Shown here piece by piece: positions 5,766-13,815 of a stretch of DNA of 15,603 bases. This DNA comes from Candidatus Omnitrophota bacterium (lineage in GTDB: Bacteria; Omnitrophota; Gorgyraeia; Duberdicusellales; 4484-171), in the NCBI GenBank assembly GCA_003644405.1, contig QNCE01000022.1, positions 1-15,603 on the forward strand. Reading direction: 5' to 3'. Both the position numbers and the translations under genes were made by a program. The stretch's first letter is position 1. Every line of letters starts with the position of its first letter. The notes below the pieces were generated by a model, which was not told where the DNA came from, searched no databases, and saw only the letters and a program-made list of their open reading frames with translations.

Positions 5766-6895
5766 AAACAGTATTGTTTTTAGAGGATGGATTTTACCTG
5801 GAGGGGATAGGCTTTGGTTATCCTGGAGAAACAATTGGCGAGGTTGTTTTTAATACCTCTATGACAGGGTATCAGGAGATTTTAACTGACCCTTCTTATC
5901 GAGGTCAAATTGTTTGTATGACGTATCCTCTTATTGGGAATTACGGGGTGAATTCCTCCGATAGGGAATCATCAAAAGTTCAAGTAGAGGGTTTTATTGT
6001 AAAGGAGCACTCCCGCATAGAGAGCAATTGGCGAGCAGAAGGTTCCTTAGAGAGCTATTTAGAAACAAACAAAGTAGTAGCAATAGAGGGAGTGGATACT
6101 CGAGCAATAACTCGACGTTTGAGAGAAAAAGGTTCAATGAAAGGAATAATTTCTACTGTTGATTTTGAACGAGAGAGTTTACAAAGAAAGTTAGAAAATT
6201 TTCCTTCCATTGTAGGAAGAGACCTAGTAGCTGGAGTAACTACAAAAGAGATCTATGAGTGGGAAGAGGATTTGGGGATAAGAAAGATGGAAAAAGTAAA
6301 AAAGTTACCCTTTACGGTAGTGGTGATTGACTGCGGAGTTAAGTTTAGTATTTTGCGGTGCTTAAAAGAGTATGTAGAGAAGGTAATTGTTGTTCCTGCT
6401 CACACTTCTTTAAAAGAGATATTAAAGCTTAAACCCCAAGGAATTCTTTTTTCTAACGGCCCGGGAGACCCTCAGCCGGTAAATTATGTGATCGAAACTG
6501 CTAAAGAGTTAATTCAGAGATTAAAGAAAAAAGAAATAAGAATAGGAGTGATGGGAATATGTCTAGGGCATCAGATTTTGGGTCTTGCCTTTGGAGGGAA
6601 GGCTCAAAAACTAAAGTTTGGTCATCATGGAGGAAATCATCCAGTAAAAGATTTAACTACAGGAAGAATCGATATTACTAGTCAGAATCATAACTTTGTT
6701 ATTCCTCCCCAAAGTATTCCTGAAGAAGGCCTGCTCCAGACACATATTAATCTTTACGATCATACACCCGAAGGCTCTGAGCATAAAGAGTTACCTATCT
6801 TTAGTGTGCAGTTTCACCCTGAAGCTGGTCCTGGGCCTTTTGATGCTCGTTATATATTTGGTAAATTTGTTGATTTGATAACGGCTTTATCCTAA
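5762..6895 (+). CDS. carA: Carbamoyl-phosphate synthase small (glutaminase) subunit
   Basis: CarA hydrolyses glutamine and passes ammonia to CarB, starting both pyrimidine and arginine synthesis. The 377-residue protein has the CarA N-terminal domain (FNTSMTGYQEILTDPSYRGQ, 30-49, and TYPLIGNYGVN, 54-64) and a class I glutamine amidotransferase domain from about residue 185. The triad is visible: nucleophile Cys267 in GICLGHQ (265-271), and His352 and Glu354 in FHPEAGPGP (351-359). SQNHNF (307-312) is another conserved site. The start overlaps the previous gene by ATGA, showing translational coupling. It is separated from carB by 48 nt. Confidence 0.97.
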   Translation: MKTVLFLEDGFYLEGIGFGYPGETIGEVVFNTSMTGYQEILTDPSYRGQIVCMTYPLIGNYGVNSSDRESSKVQVEGFIVKEHSRIESNWRAEGSLESYLETNKVVAIEGVDTRAITRRLREKGSMKGIISTVDFERESLQRKLENFPSIVGRDLVAGVTTKEIYEWEEDLGIRKMEKVKKLPFTVVVIDCGVKFSILRCLKEYVEKVIVVPAHTSLKEILKLKPQGILFSNGPGDPQPVNYVIETAKELIQRLKKKEIRIGVMGICLGHQILGLAFGGKAQKLKFGHHGGNHPVKDLTTGRIDITSQNHNFVIPPQSIPEEGLLQTHINLYDHTPEGSEHKELPIFSVQFHPEAGPGPFDARYIFGKFVDLITALS

Positions 6896-6943
6896 ATTTG
6901 GAGGTAATGTTTGGTATTTTAAATTCAACATAAAAAAGAAGTT

Positions 6944-9832
6944 ATGCCTAAACGGAGAGACATAGAAAAAATTCTAATAATTGGTTCTGGCCCTATTGTT
7001 ATTGGCCAGGCATGTGAGTTTGATTATTCCGGCACACAAGCTTGCAAAGCTTTAAAGGAGGAGGGTTACCAAGTAGTTCTTCTTAACTCTAATCCCGCAA
7101 CGATTATGACTGATCCTGAATTTGCCGATAGCACTTACATTGAGCCGATAACAGTAGAAGTTTTAGAAAAGGTAATTGCTCGGGAAAGACCCCAAGCTTG
7201 TCTTCCTACTTTGGGAGGACAAACCGGCCTTAACGTTGCTTTTGAAGCTGCCAAAAGAGGGATATTAGATACCTACAAGGTGGAGTTAATTGGTGCTAAT
7301 CGGGAAGCTATTGCCCGTGCCGAAGATAGAAAACTATTTAAACTTACTATGGAAAAAGCAGGGATTCCTTTACCTCGTTCTCGCACTGTCTATTCTCTAA
7401 AAGAGGCGAAGGAAGCTTTAGAGTTTGTAGGTCTACCTTGTGTAGTAAGACCTGCGTTTACCTTAGGAGGTACAGGAGGAGGAATTGCTTACAATATTGA
7501 GGAGTTTAAGTCAATTGTTAAACGAGGAATAGATGCCAGTTTAATTGGTGAAGTTTTGATTGAAGAGTACTTAGAGGGTTGGAAAGAGTTTGAACTTGAG
7601 GTGATGAGAGATAAAAAAGATAATGTAGTTATTATTTGTTCTATAGAGAACTTTGACCCTATGGGAATTCATACTGGAGATTCTATCACTGTAGCCCCTG
7701 CTCAAACTTTAACTGATATAGAGTATCAAAGAATGCGAATCTATGCTATAAGAGCTATCAGAGCAATAGGAGTAGAAACAGGAGGAAGCAACATCCAATT
7801 TGCTATAAATCCTAAAGATGGAAGAATAGTAATTATTGAGATGAACCCCAGGGTTTCTCGTTCTTCCGCTTTAGCTTCTAAAGCAACAGGATTTCCTATT
7901 GCTAAGATCGCTGCTAAATTAGCTATAGGGTTAACTGTAGATGAAATTCCTAATGATATAACTAAAGAGACCCCCGCCTCTTTTGAGCCTACCATAGACT
8001 ACTGCGTAGTTAAAATTCCCCGGTTTACTTTTGAAAAGTTTCCCAAGGCGGATCCTACTCTTAATACTTCTATGAAATCAGTGGGGGAGATAATGGCTAT
8101 AGGAAGGACTTTTAAAGAAGCTCTTCTTAAAGGGATAAGAGCTTTAGAAATTGGCAAATACGGATTAGAGCCTATGATAGATAAAGAGAAGTTACCTCTG
8201 GCAGAGGTAATAGAGAAAGTAAAACAAAATTTAATCGTCCCTAACGCTAAGAGGATTTTTTATATTGCTGATGCCTTTCGTTTAGGGTTTAAAGTAGAAG
8301 AGATAGAAAAACTTACTCATATAGATAAGTGGTTTTTAAATAACATAAAGGAACTTGTTGATTTTGAGGAGAAGCTAAAGAAAGAGAAGAAATTAACCCT
8401 TCCCACTTTACGAAAGGCAAAGGAGTTAGGTTTTTCTGATATTTATTTAGGTAAAGTCCTTCAGATTTCTCCTGAGAAAATTCGTAGACTTAGAGAAAAA
8501 GAGAAGATTTTTGCTGTATACAAACTGGTAGATACCTGTGCAGGTGAATTTGAGGCCTACACCCCCTACTACTACTCTACCTATGAATGTGAATGTGAAG
8601 CAAGAGTTTCTCAAAGAAAGAAAGTGATGATTTTAGGAGGTGGTCCTAACCGTATTGGTCAGGGGATTGAGTTTGATTACTGTTGTGTACACGCTGCCTT
8701 TGCTTTGAGAGAAGAAGGTATCGAGGTAATTATGGTAAACTGTAACCCCGAGACGGTTTCTACTGATTATGATACCTCTGATAAACTTTACTTTGAGCCA
8801 ATAACTTTAGAGGATGTTTTAAATATTGTCCGTAAGGAATCTCCCTGGGGAGTGATTCTACAGTTTGGTGGGCAAACCCCTCTTAACTTAGCTCTGGGAT
8901 TAGAGAAAGAAAAGGTAAATATTTTAGGAACAAAGGCAAAGTATATAGATATTGGTGAAGATAGGGATAAATTTAGGAGTCTTCTCTTAAAGTTAGGACT
9001 TAAACAGCCGGAGAGCGGGATCGCTAAGAGTTTGGAGGAAGCAAAAAAGATAGCTTTTCAGATTGGTTTTCCTGTTTTAGTAAGACCCTCCTACGTTTTA
9101 GGGGGCAGAGCAATGGAGATAGTCTACGATTTAGAAACTCTGGAGGGTTTTGTAAAGGAAGCTTTAGAGTATTCTATAAATCAGACTATCCTTATTGATA
9201 AGTTTCTTGAGGATGCTATTGAGGTAGATGTAGATTTAATTGGGGATGGAGAAAATTTTGTTATTGGAGGTATCTTAGAGCATATTGAAGAGGCAGGAAT
9301 TCACTCTGGAGATAGCGCAATGTGTCTGCCTCCTTTTAGCCTCTCTAAGGAAATAATAGACAAGATTAGAGAAGCAAGCTATGCCCTAGCAAGAGAGCTC
9401 AATATTGTAGGTCTTATGAACCTCCAGCTAGCAGTGAAGAATCGTTCTATTTTTATTCTAGAGGTGAATCCTCGGGCATCAAGAACAGTTCCTTTTGTTT
9501 CTAAAGCTATAGGTGTACCTCTGGCCAAACTAGCAGCTAAGGTAATGATAGGCAATACTCTAAAACAGTTAGGATTTACTAAGGAAATAGTTCCTCCCTA
9601 CCGGTGTGTAAAAGAAAGTGTTTTTCCTTTTAATCGTTTTCTAGGAGTAGATATAATCTTGGGTCCTGAGATGAAATCTACCGGGGAGGTTATGGGAATA
9701 GATTTTGATTTTGGAAGAGCCTATCTTAAGAGCCAATTAGGAGCTTCCCAAAATTTACCCAAAGGAGGAAATGTATTTATCTCGGTGAGAGATAAAGATA
9801 AAAAGGGCATCATTCCTGTAGCTAAAAGATAA
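6944..9832 (+). CDS. carB: Carbamoyl-phosphate synthase large subunit, cut short by an in-frame TAA
   Basis: CarB makes carbamoyl phosphate from bicarbonate, ammonia and two ATP. Both synthetase halves are complete. The first has IIGSGPIVIGQACEFDYSG (12-30), Arg129, the ATP-grasp VVRPAFTLGGTGGG (167-180) and EMNPRVSRSS (299-308). The second has GGGPNRIGQGIEFDYC, VRPSYVLGGRAM (from about 710) and EVNPRASRTVP (840-850). N-terminal residue numbers coincide with the E. coli enzyme. The frame stops after 962 residues, whereas full-length CarB is about 1073. The TAA (9830-9832) lies in the first helix of the C-terminal MGS-like regulatory domain, and the same frame then continues open to 10174. The catalytic core should still work, but UMP/ornithine-type allosteric control would be lost unless the stop is bypassed or is a sequencing error. 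Confidence 0.95.
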   Translation: MPKRRDIEKILIIGSGPIVIGQACEFDYSGTQACKALKEEGYQVVLLNSNPATIMTDPEFADSTYIEPITVEVLEKVIARERPQACLPTLGGQTGLNVAFEAAKRGILDTYKVELIGANREAIARAEDRKLFKLTMEKAGIPLPRSRTVYSLKEAKEALEFVGLPCVVRPAFTLGGTGGGIAYNIEEFKSIVKRGIDASLIGEVLIEEYLEGWKEFELEVMRDKKDNVVIICSIENFDPMGIHTGDSITVAPAQTLTDIEYQRMRIYAIRAIRAIGVETGGSNIQFAINPKDGRIVIIEMNPRVSRSSALASKATGFPIAKIAAKLAIGLTVDEIPNDITKETPASFEPTIDYCVVKIPRFTFEKFPKADPTLNTSMKSVGEIMAIGRTFKEALLKGIRALEIGKYGLEPMIDKEKLPLAEVIEKVKQNLIVPNAKRIFYIADAFRLGFKVEEIEKLTHIDKWFLNNIKELVDFEEKLKKEKKLTLPTLRKAKELGFSDIYLGKVLQISPEKIRRLREKEKIFAVYKLVDTCAGEFEAYTPYYYSTYECECEARVSQRKKVMILGGGPNRIGQGIEFDYCCVHAAFALREEGIEVIMVNCNPETVSTDYDTSDKLYFEPITLEDVLNIVRKESPWGVILQFGGQTPLNLALGLEKEKVNILGTKAKYIDIGEDRDKFRSLLLKLGLKQPESGIAKSLEEAKKIAFQIGFPVLVRPSYVLGGRAMEIVYDLETLEGFVKEALEYSINQTILIDKFLEDAIEVDVDLIGDGENFVIGGILEHIEEAGIHSGDSAMCLPPFSLSKEIIDKIREASYALARELNIVGLMNLQLAVKNRSIFILEVNPRASRTVPFVSKAIGVPLAKLAAKVMIGNTLKQLGFTKEIVPPYRCVKESVFPFNRFLGVDIILGPEMKSTGEVMGIDFDFGRAYLKSQLGASQNLPKGGNVFISVRDKDKKGIIPVAKR

Positions 9833-9877
9833 AAAGAGTTAGGGTTTAAAATCTTAACTACCCAAGGGACAGGGAAA

Positions 9878-10174
9878 GTGTTGAAAAAAGAGGGGATTGA
9901 TGTAAAAATTCTTCCTAAACTTGCTGAAGGAAGGCCCAATATTATAGACTACATGAAAAACAAAGAAGTCCATCTTATTATCAACACTCCCTCAGGGAGA
10001 ATTCCTCGTAAGGATGAGATAGTAATAAGAAGCACAGCAACTTTTTATAGGGTGCCCTGCATTACCACTGTAAGTGGGGCTATTGCCTCCACCAAGGCTA
10101 TAGAACTTCTACTTTCTCATAATGTAGAGGTAAAAAGCATTCAAGATTATCATCATCTTCTGAGTTCCTCCTGA
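9878..10174 (+). CDS. Detached remainder of the CarB MGS (allosteric) domain
   Basis: This frame is in phase with carB, and homology extends back to 9833 (KELGFKILTTQGTGKVL), immediately after the carB stop. It carries the CarB regulatory-domain features EGRPNIIDYMKN, VHLIINTPSGR and the TTVSGAIASTKAIELL tail. Joined with carB and one sense codon it would give 1076 residues, the normal length. A GTG at 9878, 3 nt after AGGGAAA, could start a separate 98-residue product, but this lacks the first strand and the phosphate-loop-like TQGTG of the MGS fold, so an independent folded protein is doubtful. The codons downstream look well conserved, with no further stops. Nonsense mutation, base-calling error and readthrough remain open. 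Confidence 0.7.
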   Translation: MLKKEGIDVKILPKLAEGRPNIIDYMKNKEVHLIINTPSGRIPRKDEIVIRSTATFYRVPCITTVSGAIASTKAIELLLSHNVEVKSIQDYHHLLSSS

Positions 10175-10223
10175 TTTTGGCATACAAAATATAGTATAAA
10201 ATCATTTTTCGCACTATATATGG

Positions 10224-10254
10224 GAAATTTCTTCTAGAAAAGAGGAGAATTTTC
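10224..10254 (+). repeat. Imperfect hairpin upstream of the second operon
   Basis: The arms 10224-10235 (GAAATTTCTTCT) and 10243-10254 (AGGAGAATTTTC) pair with one T-T mismatch and one G-U pair around a 7-nt loop. The 3' arm holds a strong Shine-Dalgarno-like AGGAG and ends at the first base of TTGACA. It lacks a clean U-tract, so I do not call it a terminator for the pyr cluster, though no better terminator is visible between 10175 and 10254. Confidence 0.4.
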
Positions 10255-10283
10255 TTGACAGCTTTAAAAGTAAGTAATATAAG
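10255..10283 (+). promoter_or_regulatory. Promoter of the MerR-ATPase-secretin operon
   Basis: A perfect -35 box TTGACA (10255-10260), a 17-nt spacer and the -10 box TATAAG (10278-10283) predict a transcription start near 10290, about 55 nt before the MerR-like gene. The 17-nt spacing is that of an ordinary promoter, not the 19-nt spacing that classical MerR activators use. The rest of the 171-nt gap (10175-10345) holds only the hairpin at 10224-10254. Confidence 0.7.
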
Positions 10284-10345
10284 TAAAGCAGTTAAAGTAA
10301 ATGCTGTAATTACACAAAAATGTTTTAAAAAGGGGATGATGAGTT

Positions 10346-10582
10346 ATGGAAGGACAAAATAAGAAACTGATTTCCGCAAAGGAGATAGCAAAAAAATTCA
10401 ATATTCCCTACTCTACAGTTAATCATTACACTAACCTTGGTTTTCTTTCTGTGGTGAAGAGGAAAGGGAATATGCGTTTTTATGAAGAGACCAAAGTTAA
10501 AGAGCGTCTTAAAAGAATTCTTCATCTTAAGGACGAGGGCTATCCTTTAAGACTTATATTTAAAATGCTTAATGGTAGGTAA
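10346..10582 (+). CDS. Small MerR-type helix-turn-helix protein
   Basis: The 78-residue protein is essentially a lone MerR-type DNA-binding domain. It has helix-turn-helix residues ISAKEIAKKFNIPYSTVNHY (9-28), the MerR-typical turn TNLGFL (29-34) leading into a wing with GNMRFYEE (41-48), and helices LKRILHLKDEGYPLRLIFKML (55-75). No effector-binding or dimerisation helix of normal MerR length is present, so it resembles excisionase/MerR-like mini-regulators. It starts at ATG 10346, about 10 nt after AAGGGG. Being first in the operon and 16 nt before the ATPase gene, it may regulate that operon, but no symmetric operator is seen between the -35 and -10 boxes. Confidence 0.8.
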   Translation: MEGQNKKLISAKEIAKKFNIPYSTVNHYTNLGFLSVVKRKGNMRFYEETKVKERLKRILHLKDEGYPLRLIFKMLNGR

Positions 10583-10598
10583 AAAGTAGAAGGAAGAA

Positions 10599-11459
10599 AT
10601 GAGTTACTTTAAAATTCTTGGTTTCGAGAAGGAGCCATTTTCTACTAGTCCTGATCCTGATTTTTTCTATTTAGCTAAAGACCATGAGACAGCTTTAGTT
10701 AATACCCTAATCGAGTTAAGGTTACGTCGAGGTCTAGCCGTTATTTTAGGAGATATTGGTACAGGTAAAACTACCCTTTCACGAAAGTTAATTCAAGAGT
10801 TGAAGGAAAGAGAAGATTTTATTTTTCATATAATTTTAGATCCCTTTTTTGAGAATCAAACAGAGTTTCTCTATTACCTTATAAATAGTTTTGAGATACC
10901 TTCTCCTGCTAACTTAACTACGCTTACTCTTAAAGAAAGTTTAGAGAAGTTTCTTTTCCAAAAAGGAGTGATAGAAAATAAAATAGCAGTGCTCATTATT
11001 GATGAAGCTCAAAAACTTAGCGATTTTACTTTAGAAATGCTGAGAATCCTTCTTAACTATGAGACTAACGAGTTCAAACTTCTTCAGTTAGTTCTTTTAG
11101 GACAACTGGAGCTTCACACCAAAATCATGAGTATTCCCAATTTTTTCGATAGGATAAGTTTCAAATATACTCTTAATCCTTTAAGCTTTGAAGAAACCAA
11201 AGATATGATTGAATTTCGGATCCGTCAAGCAGGGTATAGAGCGAAAATGCGTCTTTTTCTAGATGAGGCAGTAGAAGAGATTTATGGATATACTAAAGGG
11301 TATCCCCGCCGAATAACTATGCTTTGCCATAGGGCTCTTAAGGAGTTGATAATGAGGAATAAGGTGGTAGTAGATAGAAAGTTAATCAAAGATATCGTAG
11401 AAGAGGAGATTAAGGCAGGATGGTACAGGGATCCTCTACTCCCGAAAGAGAGTTATTAA
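10599..11459 (+). CDS. GspA/ExeA-like AAA+ ATPase
   Basis: The 286-residue protein matches the ExeA/GspA-type AAA+ ATPases of type II secretion and pilus clusters. It has the family opening YFKILGFEKEPFSTSPDP (3-20), Walker A GDIGTGKTT (51-59), Walker B AVLIIDEA (130-137), the sensor region VLLGQLEL (165-172), a likely arginine finger near Arg185, and a winged C-terminal lid with GYPRRITMLCHRAL (234-247). In Aeromonas, ExeA with ExeB helps insert the secretin through peptidoglycan. This protein ends after the ATPase domain and lacks the C-terminal peptidoglycan-binding domain and the membrane helix of ExeA, so the membrane or wall contact must come from a partner, probably the next gene, which overlaps it by 40 nt. 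Confidence 0.9.
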   Translation: MSYFKILGFEKEPFSTSPDPDFFYLAKDHETALVNTLIELRLRRGLAVILGDIGTGKTTLSRKLIQELKEREDFIFHIILDPFFENQTEFLYYLINSFEIPSPANLTTLTLKESLEKFLFQKGVIENKIAVLIIDEAQKLSDFTLEMLRILLNYETNEFKLLQLVLLGQLELHTKIMSIPNFFDRISFKYTLNPLSFEETKDMIEFRIRQAGYRAKMRLFLDEAVEEIYGYTKGYPRRITMLCHRALKELIMRNKVVVDRKLIKDIVEEEIKAGWYRDPLLPKESY

Positions 11460-12079
11460 AACTCATTGAGGCAGAAAGAAAGGGCTTCTCTAAGAGAGGA
11501 GAGAAAAAAAAGCGATTACGTTTTTCTTTCCTAGGAGCTCTCAAAGGGCGGTGGGCTTTCTTTAAAGAGGCTTTTTCTACCAATCGTAAAGTGGTTATAA
11601 GAGAGATTAGTTTGATTAACCGAGTTCTTATGGGAGTAGTTATTCTTCTTGGCTTCTACGTAGTAGTAAGCAATACTTTTTCTTTCCTCAGTCTTCCTCA
11701 AAAAGTAGAAAGGACATTACAGATAAAACCTAAGAGCTTTAAGGCTTCCTCTTTGAGGGAACCATCCATTTTAAAAGAGGCTTCTTACTATTTAGACAAA
11801 GTAAAAAAGAGAAATATTTTTGCAATGGTGGTAGAGAAACCTAAGATAAAAGAAACAGAGAAAAAAGAATTACTTAGGGAAGTAGAGGAAAAAACAAAAA
11901 ATTTGAAGCTGGTAGGGATTGCCTGGTCAGACAATCCTGACGCTATGATTGAAGATACTAAAGTAAAAAAGACCTATTTTGTCAAACAGGGAGATATTAT
12001 AAATGGTGTAAGGATAGAAAGAATTTTTAGAGATAAAGTGGTGTTAACCTATAAAGGAGAAAAGATAGAGTTAAAATGA
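11420..12079 (+). CDS. Single-pass inner-membrane protein with GspC/PilP-like homology-region domain
   Basis: The 219-residue protein has a basic cytoplasmic N-terminus (about 1-66), one transmembrane helix (about 67-90, RVLMGVVILLGFYVVVSNTF), a periplasmic linker, and a C-terminal domain (about 160-219) with the GspC/PilP pattern: LKLVGIAWSDNPDAMIED (162-179), a Gly-Asp in VKQGDIINGVRI (188-199), and FRDKVVLTYKGEKIEL (203-218). GspC and PilP link the inner-membrane platform to the secretin N-domains, which fits the secretin gene starting in an ATGA overlap. The chosen ATG gives a 40-nt overlap with the ATPase gene. Later in-frame starts would cost part of the basic cytoplasmic tail, and GAGGAG lies about 12 nt upstream. 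The family assignment rests on domain pattern and context. Confidence 0.75.
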   Translation: MVQGSSTPERELLKLIEAERKGFSKRGEKKKRLRFSFLGALKGRWAFFKEAFSTNRKVVIREISLINRVLMGVVILLGFYVVVSNTFSFLSLPQKVERTLQIKPKSFKASSLREPSILKEASYYLDKVKKRNIFAMVVEKPKIKETEKKELLREVEEKTKNLKLVGIAWSDNPDAMIEDTKVKKTYFVKQGDIINGVRIERIFRDKVVLTYKGEKIELK

Positions 12080-13815
12080 GAAACAAGTTTATTACTTTGT
12101 CTATCTTATTTCTCTTATCTATTAATCTTTCTTTTTTGTATGCGGATTTAGTTTCTTCAACTAATGAGAAGATAAATAGAGATTTCCCTAGAGGAATGGA
12201 AGAGAGGATTTCTTTAGATCTGCGGAACATTGATATAGTAGATGCTCTTAAATTTTTAGCAGAGAAAGCAGGAATAAACATCGTTACTACCAAAAAAGTT
12301 AGTGGGAGAGTGACTCTTAAGGTGGATAACGTTCCTATAAAGGATATTTTTGATGTTATGCTTCGTTCTAACAGCTTAGCCTACGATAAGAGAGGAAATA
12401 TTTACAATGTGATGACTGAAGAAGAGTACAAGGCTCTGTATGGAAAGAATTTTTCTGATCCTCGTCAAGTAAAAATAATTGATCTTAAATATGCGCTTCC
12501 TGAACAGATATTTTCTTTATGCGATGTTTTAAAGAGCGACATAGGAAGGGTTTTGGTTAATCCAGAGTCAGGTAAAGTGGTGATTATGGATTCTCCTGAG
12601 AAGATTAAGGAGATTGAGGAGGCTATCAAGGGATTTGAAAAAAAGAATATAGTTAAAGTTTTCGATATAAACTATGGAGATGCCAAAGAGATTGCTGAAC
12701 GTGTTAAGAGCCAACTGGAAGCTAAAAAAGTCGGTACAGTTCAAGCAGATGAGGCTACCAATCAGATAATTATACAGACTCTTCCTGAGAGGATGAAGGA
12801 GATAGAGAGAATAATTAAGAAATTGGATAGAAAAACTAGAGAAGTGTTGATAGAGGGTAAAATTATAAAGGTAAAGTTCTCTAAGAATCTAACAGAGAGT
12901 GTGGAATGGGAAGGACTTTTTGATATTGCAAGAAAGCATGGGCTAACTTATTTGGGCACATACCCCTTTAGTGCTGTGCAAGCTACAACCGATGCTTGGC
13001 GTTCACGAAAGCAAGTCTGGCAGGATACAGGATATGTAGGTTCTTACCCTTTCAGTGGGACTACTTCTAACTACTCAGGAGGGAAATCTAAAATGGGGTT
13101 AGAAGAAATGCATATAGGCATTATTGGTAAACATGATTTTGATGCTTTAATAAAATCCTTTAGGGAGATAGGGAAAACCCAGATTATTTCCACCCCTAAA
13201 ATTATTATTACCGATAATCAAGAAGCCAATCTTCATGTAGGGGAAAGACAGGCCTATGTTACTACCACCACAACTACTGGTCAGACTACTAGTACAGTTT
13301 CTGAAGAGGTTAACTTCGTAGATGTGGGGACAATTCTTTCTCTAACTCCCAAAATAAACGAAGAGGGGTATATAACTTTAAAGATAAAGGCAGAGGTTAG
13401 TACGGTAATCTCAGAGTTGATTACTCCTACAGAGAACAAAATTCCTATAATTGATACATCTACCGCTGAAACTACAGTGATGGTTAAAGATGGTACTCCT
13501 ATTTTAATCGGAGGACTAAGGAAGGAAGAGAAAGGATTAACTTCTAAGAAAGTTCCTCTTTTAGGAGATATTCCTCTTTTAGGGAAATTATTCACTTCTT
13601 ATGAACCTACGCAAGAGAGAACAGAGCTGTTGATTGTTTTAACTCCTAGAATTATAAGTGGAGATATGTTTGTAGGATATACTAAAAAGGATGTGGGAGA
13701 AAAACCTATAAAGGGAGAGAAGGTTTACTGGGAGGTAAAGCTTAAAGAGAAAAAGGAGCTGGAGAAAGAGCTCCCTTTAACTAAAGAAAGTAAATTTAAG
13801 GGGTTTAAATTCTAA
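12076..13815 (+). CDS. Secretin (outer-membrane channel; GspD/PilQ/MshL-like)
   Basis: The 579-residue protein has a signal peptide (1-23, hydrophobic core FITLSILFLLSINLSFL, no lipobox Cys), an STN-type N-terminal domain (about 44-115), two secretin N-type repeats (about 130-190 and 192-252), and the C-terminal secretin domain (about 365-528). The secretin signature VPLLGDIPLLGKLF is at 493-506, followed by ELLIVLTPRI. A Thr-rich gate-like segment lies at 394-409. An aromatic/Gly/Ser insertion at about 293-336, containing GTYPFS and GSYPFS, separates the N-domains from the barrel. The lysine/glutamate-rich tail after 535 may act as a pilotin- or partner-binding tail. It is coupled by ATGA to the GspC-like gene, and its closest relative in the window is the secretin starting at 15011. 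Confidence 0.93.
   Translation: MRNKFITLSILFLLSINLSFLYADLVSSTNEKINRDFPRGMEERISLDLRNIDIVDALKFLAEKAGINIVTTKKVSGRVTLKVDNVPIKDIFDVMLRSNSLAYDKRGNIYNVMTEEEYKALYGKNFSDPRQVKIIDLKYALPEQIFSLCDVLKSDIGRVLVNPESGKVVIMDSPEKIKEIEEAIKGFEKKNIVKVFDINYGDAKEIAERVKSQLEAKKVGTVQADEATNQIIIQTLPERMKEIERIIKKLDRKTREVLIEGKIIKVKFSKNLTESVEWEGLFDIARKHGLTYLGTYPFSAVQATTDAWRSRKQVWQDTGYVGSYPFSGTTSNYSGGKSKMGLEEMHIGIIGKHDFDALIKSFREIGKTQIISTPKIIITDNQEANLHVGERQAYVTTTTTTGQTTSTVSEEVNFVDVGTILSLTPKINEEGYITLKIKAEVSTVISELITPTENKIPIIDTSTAETTVMVKDGTPILIGGLRKEEKGLTSKKVPLLGDIPLLGKLFTSYEPTQERTELLIVLTPRIISGDMFVGYTKKDVGEKPIKGEKVYWEVKLKEKKELEKELPLTKESKFKGFKF

Noticed and set aside
6696..6878. Plus-strand 60-codon frame inside carA.
   Set aside because: It is out of frame with the conserved amidotransferase domain and has no independent support.
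7741..7995. Minus-strand open frame opposite carB.
   Set aside because: It is an antisense shadow of the conserved first ATP-grasp domain with no independent signals.
9830..9832. Reassignment of TAA as a sense codon to explain the carB stop.
   Set aside because: TAA ends other genes here (the pyr leader, pyrR, pyrC, EndoQ-like, carA, MerR-like) at places that fit family lengths, so TAA is a normal stop in this genome.
10224..10254. Hairpin 10224-10254 as the terminator of the pyr cluster.
   Set aside because: It has a mismatch and a wobble pair, and the 3' side is followed by TTGACAGC rather than a U-tract.
13281..13595. Minus-strand open frame of 104 codons opposite the secretin barrel.
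   Set aside because: It is fully inside the conserved secretin domain and resembles no protein I know.
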